64,000 nucleotides of DNA from Bradyrhizobium sp. CB82 (GCF_029714405.1 NZ_CP121650.1:3601001-3665000), one strand, 5' to 3'; numbered from the stretch's first letter, positions 51,149-60,785 are shown. Notes: generated by a model not told the origin, from the sequence alone. Numbers and translations: made by a program.

Positions 51149-51295
51149 GAGCCACGCTGCACATTTTGCAGCCCTTAACAAAACGTCAATAAAACCAGTC
51201 AGTTATGGTGAACGCTTTGTTAAGCGTCGTGGTTTATTTTGTCTTGCGGGTGACGGGCGTCACCGTTTCGTTTGGTTGCGTCGGCCGGAAGCACA
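51149..51295. promoter_or_regulatory. Intergenic inverted repeats before the DUF2336 gene
   Basis: CTTAACAAA at 51174-51182 and TTTGTTAAG at 51216-51224 form a 9-bp inverted repeat with a 33-base spacer; GGTGACGGGCGTCACC at 51249-51264 is a further hairpin. Could be operator or terminator elements. Confidence 0.4.
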
Positions 51296-52471
51296 ATGAT
51301 CGTTCGGCAGTTTGTCAATTGGATCAGGACTGCGCCGGCTGGTGAGCGGGCCGAGGCAACACGGGCGTTGGCCCGTGCGTGGTTGATTTCAGATCTTTCT
51401 CGCGACGATCGCCTCGCCGCCGAAGGCGCGCTGCTGATGCAGCTCGACGATCCGTCACCGCTGGTACGCCAGGCCATGGCGGAAGCCTTCGCGCGCTCGA
51501 CAGAGGCGCCGGCGGCGATCGTTCAGGCGTTGTCGACCGACCAGCCCTCGGTCGCGCTTCCCGTGCTCGAATATTCGCCGCTCCTGATCGATGCCGATCT
51601 CGTCGACATCGTCGCGACCGGCAATTGCGAGGTGCAATGCGCCGTCGCGCGCCGCATCGCGCTGCCGGCGTCGGTGTGCGCCGCGATCGCCGAGGTCGGG
51701 TGTGCGGCGGCCGCGCTCGAGCTGATCGAAAATCCCTATGCAGCGCTCGCGCCGTTCTCCTGGGACCGCATCGTCGAGCGGCACGGCCATCTTGCCGCGA
51801 TCCGCGAAGCACTGCTGGTGCTCGACGATCTGCCCGCGGCCACGCGCGCCGCGCTGGTCGCAAAACTCGCCGAGACGCTGTCGCAGTTCGTGATCGCCCG
51901 CAACTGGCTGAGTACCGATCGCGCCGAGCGCATCGCAACGGAGGCGCGCGACCGCTCCACCGTCAACATCGCGGCGCGCTCGCGCGGCGAGGACATGCAA
52001 GGCCTCGTGCGCCACCTGCGCGCGACGTCGCAGCTTACGGCAGGCCTGATCCTGCGCGCGCTATTGTCGGGCAATCTCGAATTGTTCAATACGGCGCTTG
52101 CGGAATTGTCGGAGATGCCGCAGGCGCGCGTCGCTGCGCTGCTGCACGATCGCGGCGGAGCCAGCCTGCACGCGCTTCTGCGCCGGGCGGGCTTTCCGGA
52201 ATCGACCTTCGCGGCCTTCCAGATTGCGCTCGAGGCCTGCCACGAGCACGGCTTTGCCGACACCCAGGATGGCGCTGCGCGGCTGCGCAGGCGCATGGTC
52301 GAGCGCGTGCTCACCCATTGCGAGACTGATCGCGACGCAACCGAGCCGCTTCTCATCTTGCTGCGCCGCTTCGCGACGGAATCGGCGCGCGAGGAAGCGC
52401 GCCTGTTCTGCGACGAGCTCGTGGCGGAGGAGGCGATCGCCCCGCTTTATGACGACTTGATCGCGGCGTAG
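51296..52471 (+). CDS. DUF2336 domain protein
   Basis: A 391-residue, largely helical protein from MIVRQFVNWIRTAPAGE. HEAT-like pairs can be read (DRLAAEGALLMQLDDPSPLV, DLVDIVATGNCEVQCAVARR, LHALLRRAGFPEST). DUF2336 is a family I know from alphaproteobacteria with no settled function, often near signalling genes. Here it neighbours a response regulator and an HPt protein on the opposite strand. Confidence 0.82.
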   Translation: MIVRQFVNWIRTAPAGERAEATRALARAWLISDLSRDDRLAAEGALLMQLDDPSPLVRQAMAEAFARSTEAPAAIVQALSTDQPSVALPVLEYSPLLIDADLVDIVATGNCEVQCAVARRIALPASVCAAIAEVGCAAAALELIENPYAALAPFSWDRIVERHGHLAAIREALLVLDDLPAATRAALVAKLAETLSQFVIARNWLSTDRAERIATEARDRSTVNIAARSRGEDMQGLVRHLRATSQLTAGLILRALLSGNLELFNTALAELSEMPQARVAALLHDRGGASLHALLRRAGFPESTFAAFQIALEACHEHGFADTQDGAARLRRRMVERVLTHCETDRDATEPLLILLRRFATESAREEARLFCDELVAEEAIAPLYDDLIAA

Positions 52472-52483
52472 CGAAGTCTCGGT

Positions 52484-52577
52484 AGGGTGGGTTAGCGAAG
52501 CGTAACCCACCACTTTACTCGACACGCGGAAATCAAAGAGGTGGGTTACGCCTTCGGCTAACTAACCCACCCTACGG
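52484..52577. repeat. Palindromic dispersed repeat, copy 2 (with 24158-24246)
   Basis: Same element as 24158-24246: GGTGGGTTAGCGAAGCGTAA at the left end and GGGTTACGCCTTCGGCTAAC near the right. A four-base duplication (CTAACTAACCC) is seen in the right arm. Placed between convergent DUF2336 and HPt genes. Confidence 0.75.
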
Positions 52578-52598
52578 CGGCTTGCATGTGGTGAGCCC

Positions 52599-53177
52599 TT
52601 AATCCGCCGGCACGATGCTCGGCGCCAGAATTGCTTCGAGATGCTCGGGGCGATCCCGGTTGACGTGGGCGAGATAGTCGTCGGCAACCCTGCGCAGGCG
52701 GCGGCTGAGCTCGCCCGAGACGCTCAGGCTGTCGAGCTTGGTGTTCTCGTGTACGATGGCCTGGATGGCGTTGATGTGGTGGGAGAACAGTTCGCTCGGC
52801 ACCTTGGCAAGATCCGGCGCATGCTCGATGACGCGACACAGACTTTCGGCGATGACCGCGGCAGACGGATAGCCGAACGTCGCGGCATCGCCCTTGATGT
52901 CGTGGGCCGCACGAAACAGCTCGTCGCGCGCTTCCTTGGTGAAGCCGCCCTTCTGCACGGCCGCGTAGGCCGCAGCCAGCCGTCCGGTCTCGATCGCCAT
53001 CCAGTCCTTGAACTCTCCGGAGAGTCCGGCGAGCGCCTGCTCGGCGCGACCGACCGGATCGTCCATGTCCTTCTCTTCGACCCGGCGCAGCACCTTGCGC
53101 AGCGGATTGGGCTGCGTGATCACGTGATGGGTAGCGAAGGCCTTGACCTCGATGTCTCTGGGGCTGTTCTTGGCCAT
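52599..53177 (-). CDS. Histidine phosphotransfer (HPt) domain protein
   Basis: A 192-residue protein. The phosphoaccepting His92 lies in FRAAHDIKGDAATFGY, the HPt motif (H-x-x-K-G). The rest is helical (residues 40-150). It lies 30 bases after the response regulator gene on the same strand, so the two probably form one phosphorelay. No histidine kinase is next to them. Confidence 0.85.
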   Translation of the reverse strand: MAKNSPRDIEVKAFATHHVITQPNPLRKVLRRVEEKDMDDPVGRAEQALAGLSGEFKDWMAIETGRLAAAYAAVQKGGFTKEARDELFRAAHDIKGDAATFGYPSAAVIAESLCRVIEHAPDLAKVPSELFSHHINAIQAIVHENTKLDSLSVSGELSRRLRRVADDYLAHVNRDRPEHLEAILAPSIVPAD

Positions 53178-53207
53178 GATGCCTGCCTCGATGATTGAGG
53201 ACGCTCG

Positions 53208-53753
53208 CTAGATGGAGGATCGCGCTTTGTCGAGCAGCGAGGGTTGCTGCAGCACCTCGTGCTTTTCGCCGACGCGTCGTTCGGGGCCCATATAGGCGGA
53301 GCTGGTGTTGCGGCGGCGATCGGGTCCGAAATAGGTCTTGGTCTTGATGAAGGGCCGGGGATTGGCGACCACGTTCAGGATGCGCTGGTAGAGGCCCTTG
53401 GCCGAGATCGGCTTGGCCAGGAATTCGGTGACGCCGGCGTCGCGCGCCACGGTGACGCGGCGCTTTTCGGAGTGACCTGTCAGCATGATGATCGGCGCGT
53501 AGGGGTTGCCCTTGGATTCCGGCTGCCGGATCATCTGCGCCAGCTCGAGCCCGTCGAAGATCGGCATGGCCCAGTCGGTGATGACGATGTCGGGCACGTA
53601 GTGGCTGTACATTTCGAGCGCCGTGGCCCCGTCTTCCGCCTCGTAGACCTCGCGCGCGCCGAAGGAGTGCAGCAGCGTCCGCAGGATGCGGCGCATGTGC
53701 GGATTGTCGTCGCAGACGAGGAAGCGCAGCTTGTTGAAATCGATGCGAAACAT
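53208..53753 (-). CDS. CheY-like response regulator with short C-terminal tail
   Basis: A 181-residue protein: acidic pair Asp15/Asp16 (FLVCDDNPHMR), phosphoacceptor Asp60 (DIVITDWAMP), Thr92 (IIMLTGHS), Lys114 (FLAKPIS). There is no DNA-binding domain; the tail has two related motifs, TYFGPDRRRN and AYMGPERRVG. A GTTAAC-containing inverted repeat lies upstream. First gene of the unit with the HPt protein. Output unknown. Confidence 0.88.
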   Translation of the reverse strand: MFRIDFNKLRFLVCDDNPHMRRILRTLLHSFGAREVYEAEDGATALEMYSHYVPDIVITDWAMPIFDGLELAQMIRQPESKGNPYAPIIMLTGHSEKRRVTVARDAGVTEFLAKPISAKGLYQRILNVVANPRPFIKTKTYFGPDRRRNTSSAYMGPERRVGEKHEVLQQPSLLDKARSSI

Positions 53754-53777
53754 GACGCCCGGGCCGAAGCGGTCAAA

Positions 53778-53812
53778 CTTCGTTAACCATATCGCGTTGT
53801 GGGTTAACGAAG
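53778..53812. promoter_or_regulatory. 11-bp inverted repeat upstream of the response regulator
   Basis: Perfect arms CTTCGTTAACC (53778-53788) and GGTTAACGAAG (53802-53812), 13-base spacer, 25 bases before the start codon. Looks like an operator; each arm contains GTTAAC, half a CtrA site. Confidence 0.55.
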
Positions 53813-53967
53813 CGTTGCTTTTGCCGGCTCGCCGAGTCCGGTCCGAGGATGTCAGCTCCTTGACCAAACAGGTGTCATGCTCCGCCGCCGGGTATCGCCT
53901 TCGGCGAGCCGATGACAGGCAAGGCGGGCGATGACAGTTGTGGGTGTGGAAGCGGCGTAGGTGATTG

Positions 53968-54747
53968 CTAGTAGCCGAACTGCTCGCGCAGAATCCGCTC
54001 TTCCAGGCTGTGACCGGGATCGAACAGCATCCGCATCGAGATGGTCTTGTCGGACAGCACCTCGACGCGGCGGACGTCGCGCACCTCGTCATGGTCGGCG
54101 ACCGCCGCGACCGGACGTTTCTCGCAATCCTGCACCTCGAACACGACATAGGCCGTGTTGGGCAGGAGGGCGCCGCGCCAGCGGCGCGGACGGAAGGGAC
54201 TGATCGGCGTGAGGGCGAGCAGGGCGGCGTTGATCGGCAGGATGGGACCCTGCGCGGAAAGATTGTATGCGGTCGAGCCCGCCGGCGTCGCCACCATGAT
54301 GCCGTCGGCCATCAGTTCGGACATGCGTTCATGCTCATCGACCAGGATCTTCAGCCGCGCCACCTGATAGGTCTGACGAAACAGGGCGACCTCGTTGATC
54401 GCGTGATGAATGTGCACCGCGCCCTGCACGTCGGTGGCGCGCATCAGCAGCGGATGGATCACGGACACATGTGCGGCCTCGAGCCGCACGCGCAGGTCGT
54501 GCGTCGAGAACTCGTTCATCAGGAAGCCGACCGTACCGCGGTGCATGCCGTAGATTGGCTTTCCCGTGCGCATGTTCTGGTGCAGCGTTTGCAGCATGAG
54601 CCCGTCGCCGCCGAGCGCCACGACGACGTCGGCTTCATCGGGTGTGCAATTGCCGTACAGCCTTGTCAGCTGCGCATAGGCTTCCTGGGCCTCGGTGCCC
54701 GCGCTGGCGACGAAGGCGATCCGATCATATCGCTTGGGCTTTGTCAT
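53968..54747 (-). CDS. nadK: NAD kinase
   Basis: A 259-residue enzyme making NADP from NAD. GGDG at 46-49 ([14 protein letters not shown]) with Asp48 as the catalytic acid; the conserved [10 protein letters not shown] and [20 protein letters not shown] segments are intact. Length typical of the alphaproteobacterial form. ATG at 54747; a longer frame adds no homology. Confidence 0.95.
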   Translation of the reverse strand: MTKPKRYDRIAFVASAGTEAQEAYAQLTRLYGNCTPDEADVVVALGGDGLMLQTLHQNMRTGKPIYGMHRGTVGFLMNEFSTHDLRVRLEAAHVSVIHPLLMRATDVQGAVHIHHAINEVALFRQTYQVARLKILVDEHERMSELMADGIMVATPAGSTAYNLSAQGPILPINAALLALTPISPFRPRRWRGALLPNTAYVVFEVQDCEKRPVAAVADHDEVRDVRRVEVLSDKTISMRMLFDPGHSLEERILREQFGY

Positions 54748-54930
54748 GAAATCGCGGGGCTCGAAAGGGTCAGGCCGGCTCGAAAACGTGTGCCGAGGTC
54801 GTCTATACGACCTCTGCGGTTCTTGTCGAGCGTGACCCTGAGCCATGGCAAACGGTCAATCCGCCGTGATGCCGTGCCTTTGTCGCAGTCTTGTGCTACA
54901 GCCTGTAGCGGATAACAGGGAGTGAGCAGC

Positions 54931-56493
54931 GTGATCACATCATCGGCGCTTTGCCGCGGGGGGCTTTTGTTGGCGCTCCTCGCCCTTGCCACGCTCGCGC
55001 CGGTCCGCGCGGACGACCCGCCGCAGCGTCCCGATGCCGCGACGCCCGCAGGCCAGAAGGGCGGTCCCGGGGCGCGCGCCGGCCAACCGCCGAGCACGCC
55101 GTCCGCGGCCGAGCAGCATCGCCTGCCCCCGGACTCCACGACCAGGCAGACGCTGGAGCTCCCTGGGCGGACGCTCGCCTTCGCGGCGACCGCGGGCTCC
55201 ATCCGCCTGTTCGATGACAAGGGCGAGCCGCAGGCCGAACTCGCCTACACTTCCTATCAGCTCGACGGGACCGACCGCGCCACGCGCCCGGTGACGTTTT
55301 TCTTCAACGGCGGGCCGGGCGCATCGTCGGCCTGGCTGCAGCTCGGCAATGCCGGTCCCTGGCGGCTGCCGATCAATGCCGACGAGGTCACGCCATCGAC
55401 CTCTCCGGAGGTGATGCCCAATGCAGAGACCTGGCTCGATTTTACCGACCTCGTCTTCATCGATCCCGTCGGAACCGGCTACAGCCGCTTCGTGGCGACC
55501 GGCGAGGACGTCCGCAGGCGGTTCTATTCCGTCGACGGCGATGTCAGCGCACTGGCGCTGGTGATCCGCCGCTGGCTCGAGAAGCACGACCGGCTGCTGT
55601 CGCCAAAATTTGTCGCGGGCGAAAGCTATGGCGGCATTCGTGGGCCGAAGGTCGTGCGCCAGTTGCAGATGCAGCAGGGCGTCGGCGTCAACGGCCTGAT
55701 CATGATCTCGCCGCTGTTCGACTTCCGCGAGTTCGCCGGCACCAGCCTCCTGCAATATGTAGCAACGCTTCCGAGCTATGTCGCGACCGTGCGCGAAGCC
55801 AAGGGTCCGGTGAAGCGCGCCGATCTGGCCGACGTGGAAGCTTACGCGCGCGGCGAGTTCTTGGCCGACCTCGTCAAAGGCGAAGCCGACAGGGAGGCGG
55901 CCTCGCGCCTGGCCGACAAGGTCGCGGCGTTGACCGGCATCGACCAGGCGGTGAGCCGCAGGCTCGCCGGCCGCTTCGACGTCGGCGAATTCCGCCGCGA
56001 GCTCGACCGCAAGAACGGCAAGGTGACCGGCCGATACGATGCCTCCGTGCGTGGCTTCGATCCCTATCCCGATTCCACCAGCTCCCGTTTCGGCGATCCC
56101 TCGGGCGACACGCTTCAGGCGCCGCTGACCAGTGCCGCTGTCGATCTCCTCACGCGCAAGCTCAACTGGCGGCCGGACGGCTCCTATGAGGTTCTCAATG
56201 GCGCGGTCGAACGGGCCTGGGATTTCGGCCACGGCATCAATCCCGCGCAGTCGGTGTCGGAGCTGCGCCAGATCCTCGCAACGGACGCGAAGATGACGGT
56301 GTTGGTCGGACACGGCCTGTTCGACCTCGCCACGCCCTATTTCGGCTCGCAGATCGTGCTCGACCAATTGCCCGTCTTCGCCTCAGCGCCGCGCGTCAAG
56401 CTCGTGGTCTATCCCGGCGGCCACATGTTCTATTCGCGTGATGCATCGCGGCAGGCGTTCCGTGCCGAAGTCGAGGCGATGATCAAGCAATAG
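54931..56493 (+). CDS. S10-family serine carboxypeptidase-like protein
   Basis: A 520-residue exported protein. Signal peptide LCRGGLLLALLALATLAPVRA; triad Ser232 (GESYGG), Asp465 (GLFDLATPY) and His498 (GGHMFYSR); oxyanion loop NGGPGASS. The GTG at 54931 has GGGAG at the right spacing; the GTG at 54922 is too close to it. Likely periplasmic. Overlaps the convergent hydrolase gene by 11 bases. Confidence 0.92.
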   Translation: MITSSALCRGGLLLALLALATLAPVRADDPPQRPDAATPAGQKGGPGARAGQPPSTPSAAEQHRLPPDSTTRQTLELPGRTLAFAATAGSIRLFDDKGEPQAELAYTSYQLDGTDRATRPVTFFFNGGPGASSAWLQLGNAGPWRLPINADEVTPSTSPEVMPNAETWLDFTDLVFIDPVGTGYSRFVATGEDVRRRFYSVDGDVSALALVIRRWLEKHDRLLSPKFVAGESYGGIRGPKVVRQLQMQQGVGVNGLIMISPLFDFREFAGTSLLQYVATLPSYVATVREAKGPVKRADLADVEAYARGEFLADLVKGEADREAASRLADKVAALTGIDQAVSRRLAGRFDVGEFRRELDRKNGKVTGRYDASVRGFDPYPDSTSSRFGDPSGDTLQAPLTSAAVDLLTRKLNWRPDGSYEVLNGAVERAWDFGHGINPAQSVSELRQILATDAKMTVLVGHGLFDLATPYFGSQIVLDQLPVFASAPRVKLVVYPGGHMFYSRDASRQAFRAEVEAMIKQ

Positions 56494-57868
56494 GCCGGCG
56501 CTTTCGCGGCGGATATTTGCGCGCGATCTCGCGGGCGATCGCGCTCTCCGGCTTGACGTTGATGCCGGCGAGCCAGATGTCGCTGACCCTGCCGCGCTTG
56601 TCGCGGCTGCGGCGCACCGGCTCGCCATGACTGGCATAGCCTGCGGCTGTGGCGAAAGTGCCGGCATCGCGACCGGTGACCTCGATCTCGGCCGCATCCA
56701 TGAACGGATTGTTGAAATGCGGATTGGCGACCACGACGCGGTTGCCCATCGGCACGAGATCGACCGCACCCCAGATCGTCCACCAGCGGCCGGTCCAGTC
56801 CCGTGACCGCCGGTCAGGTCTCCCGCGACTCTGGAACGCGCGCAGGATCTGCATCGCGCCGTCCATCCAGATTGGCGCTGCGCCATCGATGCAGTTGCTG
56901 AGCATCGTGATGGCGAGCTCGCAGCCCGGAATGGAGCAGGTTCGGGAGATGTAGCCCTGGAAGCCGCCGCTATGGCCGAACCAGTCCCAGCCGTCGGTCT
57001 TGCCGGCGTTGACGCCGAGGCCGTAATAGCCCTCGAAGCTCTGCGGAATGCGCCAGTGGTTTCGCGTCATGTCGCGGCGGCTCGCGACCGACAGCACGCT
57101 CTTTCTTGCGTTGGGTGCGAGCTGCGCGAAGAAGCGGGCTGTGTCGGCGGCGGTTGCAACGAAGCCGGCGGCGGGCGTCATCGCGTGCGTGAGGTTATCG
57201 CCGGGGATCACGCAGCGCTCGCCAAACGGCAGCTTTCGCGTGTGGCCGCGCGCGAATGGCGTGCCTCGGGCAAGCGGCGCGCTCGGCTCGGTCTCGCGAA
57301 GGCCGGCGGCTGCGATGATCTCGCGCTTGATCCACGCAGGGTAGGGCTGTTTCGTGACGGCTTCGATCACGAGCCCGATCAGGCCAAAGCCGTGATTGGA
57401 GTATTTGAAGCGCGTGCCAGGCTCGATCGCAGTGGTCGTTTGCAGCTCCGCCAACAGCTCGTTCTCGTCGAGGTAGGGACGGCTGTCGATGAACTGGCCG
57501 GAGTCGGCGCCGTCGCGCGTCAGGCCTGCGCTATGGGAGAGCAGCTGAGAGATCGTCGTCTCGGCAACGCGCGGATGCAAGTCCCCGACATATTCGCCGA
57601 CGGGGTCGTCGAGCCGCAGCTTGCGCTGCTCGCGCAGCTTCAGAATGCCGGCGGCGGTGAAGCTCTTGGAATGCGAGGCGATACGAAAGCGGTGACGCGG
57701 CGTCAGCTTTTCGCCGGTGTCGAGATTGGCGAGGCCGAACGCGTGCTCAGCAACGACTTCGCCGCGATGGGTGATCGCGACGATGAGGCCCGGCTGTTGC
57801 GACCCGATCAGCTGAAACTCGATCCATGAGACGATGTAGTCGATCGCGGCTCGTAACCACGCATCCAT
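56483..57868 (-). CDS. Serine hydrolase, beta-lactamase/D-aminopeptidase type
   Basis: A 461-residue enzyme: Ser65-x-x-Lys68 (RIASHSKSFTAAG), Tyr156 in FKYSNHGFG, and GHSGGFQGYIS as the third element. The C-terminal ~110 residues form a separate strand-rich domain (RRSRDWTGRWWTIWGAVDLV...). No signal peptide is seen from MDAWLRAAIDY; a start at 57916 (MSASFGEG) is possible. Probably an esterase or peptidase of class C fold. Confidence 0.87.
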   Translation of the reverse strand: MDAWLRAAIDYIVSWIEFQLIGSQQPGLIVAITHRGEVVAEHAFGLANLDTGEKLTPRHRFRIASHSKSFTAAGILKLREQRKLRLDDPVGEYVGDLHPRVAETTISQLLSHSAGLTRDGADSGQFIDSRPYLDENELLAELQTTTAIEPGTRFKYSNHGFGLIGLVIEAVTKQPYPAWIKREIIAAAGLRETEPSAPLARGTPFARGHTRKLPFGERCVIPGDNLTHAMTPAAGFVATAADTARFFAQLAPNARKSVLSVASRRDMTRNHWRIPQSFEGYYGLGVNAGKTDGWDWFGHSGGFQGYISRTCSIPGCELAITMLSNCIDGAAPIWMDGAMQILRAFQSRGRPDRRSRDWTGRWWTIWGAVDLVPMGNRVVVANPHFNNPFMDAAEIEVTGRDAGTFATAAGYASHGEPVRRSRDKRGRVSDIWLAGINVKPESAIAREIARKYPPRKRRPIA

Positions 57869-57920
57869 TGCCCACCACACGCGAAGGAGAGGTCCCTCGC
57901 CAAAGCTAGCCGACATGACA

Positions 57921-57953
57921 GAACCGGCGCAACCCCGAGAGTTGCGCCGGTTC
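57921..57953. terminator. 13-bp perfect hairpin between two minus-strand genes
   Basis: GAACCGGCGCAAC (57921-57933) / GTTGCGCCGGTTC (57941-57953), loop 7. It follows the TPR gene stop at 57980 by 27 bases. No U-run, so a Rho-assisted or mRNA-stability role is possible. Confidence 0.5.
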
Positions 57954-57979
57954 ATTCAACTCTGGAGTGGGAGTGGTGG

Positions 57980-58519
57980 TCAGTAGACGAGCGTTGCGCC
58001 CGTCGGCTTGTCGAGCGCTGCGGCAAGCGAACGATATTCTTCGCTGCCGGTGCCGGCAAGCGAGGCGATCTTGTTCAGATGATACTGCGCCTGTTCGCGG
58101 TTGCCCTGCTCGAGCTGCCAGAGTCCGTAATACTGCCAGGTGCGCACGTGGTTCGGATCGTCCTTGAGCGCGAGGTCGTAATAGACCTGGGACTGCTTGT
58201 AGTCGCCGAGCTTGCGGTAAGAGTAGCCGATCAGGTTGGCGACGTCCGCGACGTCATCGCGCTTGAGCGTCTTGAGCTGGTCGATCGCGCTCGCATAGTC
58301 GTGGCGATCGTAGATCGTGGTGTAGGCCGTGCGATAGGCCGCGAGGAATTTGGGATCGCTGACAGAGGAGCTCTTCTTCTTCGATTTCTTGGACGAGGTA
58401 TCCGACTTCGGCGGCGAGGGCTCGTCGCTACCGTTGGCATAGGCGCTGGTCAGGACCGGCGTTGCGACCATGGCCATCGAGACAAGTCCAGGTACCAGAA
58501 GCATTGAAAGTCTGCGCAT
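57980..58519 (-). CDS. Exported TPR-repeat protein
   Basis: A 179-residue protein with signal peptide (MRRLSMLLVPGLVSMAMVAT, cleavage near AYANG), a Lys/Ser-rich linker (SSKKSKKKSSSVSD), then TPR units (YASAIDQLKTLKRDDVAD, ANLIGYSYRKLGDYKQSQVY, YDLALKDDPNHVRTWQYYG). Likely periplasmic scaffold. A GGGAGAGATA ribosome site precedes the ATG. Confidence 0.85.
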   Translation of the reverse strand: MRRLSMLLVPGLVSMAMVATPVLTSAYANGSDEPSPPKSDTSSKKSKKKSSSVSDPKFLAAYRTAYTTIYDRHDYASAIDQLKTLKRDDVADVANLIGYSYRKLGDYKQSQVYYDLALKDDPNHVRTWQYYGLWQLEQGNREQAQYHLNKIASLAGTGSEEYRSLAAALDKPTGATLVY

Positions 58520-58789
58520 CTATCTCTCCCGTATGGAACGCGGCGATCCTACACGATTGCCTCAAGACCGGAACACCCGGGCCGTAAAAACATTCCCGGC
58601 CGCCCGGCTTATTCCGGAACACCATGGCCGGGCCTGCCGCCGACAACATGACAAAGTTGTCATCGAGATGAACGGAAGCCGTCTGCGTGCTTCAGAATGG
58701 GTTCAGTGCGTCCCGCCTAACGTCTGCACCATGATCGAAGGGTCGGCGAGAGGGCGCCGCCTCAAGATCCTGCCAAGAGGAGACACACC

Positions 58790-59146
58790 ATGTTGAAGAC
58801 CATTTCTGCAGCCTTCATCGCCGCTTCCGTCATCGCCGCACCGGCCTTCGCTGCCGAGGCAGGCAAGACCACGACCCAGGCACCGGTGATCAAGGCCGAC
58901 CAGACGCAGACCAAGGCGTCGAACGCCGGCGCCAAAACCAACGTCAAGGCCGACGCGAAGACGGATGCCAAGCTAGACACCAAGACGAAGGCGATGAACG
59001 CCAACGCCGCCGTCACGCCGAGCGAGCACAAGTCGGTCCACAAGCATCGTCATCACCACAAGATGCTTTCGGCCAAGAAGCAGCCGAAGGCCCAGCCCGA
59101 CGTCACCAAGCCGGGCGCGCCGGTGACGACCGAAAAGCGCAGCTAG
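58790..59146 (+). CDS. Exported His/Lys/Thr-rich protein
   Basis: A 118-residue protein with signal peptide MLKTISAAFIAASVIAAPAF (cleavage after AFA). The mature part is low complexity, rich in Lys, Thr and Ala (NVKADAKTDAKLDTKTKA), with a histidine run HKSVHKHRHHHK that may bind metal. Strong RBS (AGGAGACACACC). Function unknown. Confidence 0.72.
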   Translation: MLKTISAAFIAASVIAAPAFAAEAGKTTTQAPVIKADQTQTKASNAGAKTNVKADAKTDAKLDTKTKAMNANAAVTPSEHKSVHKHRHHHKMLSAKKQPKAQPDVTKPGAPVTTEKRS

Positions 59147-59344
59147 CAACTGATCCCGCGCGGTGGCGACCCACATTGCCCTGCCATCGCGCAGGATTCA
59201 GGCCCGGCCCGACTGCCATTGCCCTCGCGAAAGCGTGAGCGATGGCGGCGGGCCGGTTAAGCCGTTTCAGTAGCGAGAAGCGAATTCCCTCGGCCCGACC
59301 TTGCGTCTAGAACGGCTTTGCGTCCGGTCGGTGAGAGGGGAATC

Positions 59345-59767
59345 GTGGGGAGATTGGCAAAACGTGCGAGCGTCCTGATGCTGCCGCTGATGCTGGCGGC
59401 ATGCTTCGGCAGCGACGGCGGCCGGCCGTCCCTGGTGGACGATGCGCAAAGTCCAGCGCTGCAGCCGTTTCCGGATAATTTCCGCAGCGAGGCGCTTGCC
59501 ATCATGCACATCTATCTGAGCGATCCGGTCGGCGTACGCGATGCCGCGATGGCGGATCCGGTGCTGCGCACCGTCGGCGGTCGGCCGTTCTATGTGAGCT
59601 GCCTGCACTTCACCCCGCGCGAGAGCGACGGCAGCTACCGGGGCATGCGCGAGCGGGCGATCGTCTACGTCAGTGGACGCGCCGACCGGGTCACCGATCG
59701 GGCTGGCGAACTGTGCGCGGGTGCGGTTTACGCACCGTTTCCAGAACTGGAAAAGATGACGCGGTAG
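59345..59767 (+). CDS. Small lipoprotein
   Basis: A 140-residue lipoprotein from a GTG start: VGRLAKRASVLMLPLMLAAC with lipobox LAAC. Mature part has FRSEALAIMHIYLSDPVGVR and GRPFYVSCLHFTPRESDG, a conserved-looking family I recall from Bradyrhizobium without known role. RBS GAGAGGGGAATC upstream; anchored in the periplasmic face. Confidence 0.78.
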   Translation: MGRLAKRASVLMLPLMLAACFGSDGGRPSLVDDAQSPALQPFPDNFRSEALAIMHIYLSDPVGVRDAAMADPVLRTVGGRPFYVSCLHFTPRESDGSYRGMRERAIVYVSGRADRVTDRAGELCAGAVYAPFPELEKMTR

Positions 59768-60053
59768 CGCAAAGCGCATCTTCACCGGCAGGTGCTAGCA
59801 GAGGAGCGCCTGGAAGCCGCTGATCACATTTCGGGGAGCTCTGAACAAGGCCGTGGGCCTGGCGACAAATGATAACGGCAGTGTGCGCGCGAGCGAAAAA
59901 ATCTGTCGTGACGAGGGAACGCCGGGGAACGAAAAGTCGTTATTGCGGCCTCGTCACTGCACCGAACGATCAAGGCTCCGGCATCGCCGCGAAGCAACCA
60001 AATTCAGGCCACGTTGTTTGCTGAGGGTGAATTCGAGATAACGGGGATCATCC

Positions 60054-60761
60054 ATGAAGACGTTTTTGCTCGGCGCAGCCGCTGTGCTCGCGCTGGCAGC
60101 GCCAGCCGCCGCGGCCGACATACCGGCGCGTCCCTATACCAAGGCCCCGGCCTACACGGCTCCGCAGGTCGTCTATAACTGGACGGGCTTCTACGTCGGC
60201 GGCCATGTCGGCGGTGCGTTTGCCGGCGACAACACCTTCCAGTCGAGCAGCGCCCGCTTCCTTGGCGGCGTGCAGGGCGGCTTCGACTATCAGTTCGCAC
60301 CCAACTGGGTAGCGGGCATTGAGGCCCAGTATTCCTGGCTGCCATCCAACAACAATGGCGTCCTGTTTCCGGCCGGCACGCTGGTGACCTCCAATAGCAA
60401 CCAGCTCGGCTCGGTGACGGGCCGCCTCGGCTACACCTGGGGCCCGGCGCTGGTCTACGCCAAGGGCGGCTACGCCTGGCGCAACAACAATTTCGGCGCC
60501 AGCGTCGGCGGTGTGCCCACCGCGGTCGCCACCACCGGCAACAACAAGGACGGCTACACCGTCGGTGCCGGCCTCGAATACATGTTCGCGCCGAACTGGT
60601 CGGCCAAGGCCGAGTACCAGTACTATAATTTCGGCAACACCACCGTCACCGCCGGCCCGGCCGACGTCGTCGGCGTCCGCGGCCGGGAGGACGACCATAC
60701 CGTCAAGGTCGGCGTGAACTACCGCTTCGGCTGGGGCGGCCCGGCCGGCTCGCGCTACTGA
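60054..60761 (+). CDS. Outer-membrane beta-barrel porin (Omp25/RopB type)
   Basis: A 235-residue outer-membrane protein: signal peptide MKTFLLGAAAVLALAAPAAA, then alternating strands (YNWTGFYVGGHVGGAF, GGVQGGFDYQF, SVTGRLGYTWGPALVYAKGG, GYTVGAGLEYMFAPNWSAKA) and the C-terminal VKVGVNYRFGWG. Same family as Brucella Omp25/31 and Bradyrhizobium Omp. A terminator follows at 60786-60813. Confidence 0.93.
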   Translation: MKTFLLGAAAVLALAAPAAAADIPARPYTKAPAYTAPQVVYNWTGFYVGGHVGGAFAGDNTFQSSSARFLGGVQGGFDYQFAPNWVAGIEAQYSWLPSNNNGVLFPAGTLVTSNSNQLGSVTGRLGYTWGPALVYAKGGYAWRNNNFGASVGGVPTAVATTGNNKDGYTVGAGLEYMFAPNWSAKAEYQYYNFGNTTVTAGPADVVGVRGREDDHTVKVGVNYRFGWGGPAGSRY

Positions 60762-60785
60762 TCCTCGACAGCAACGACAGACTGC

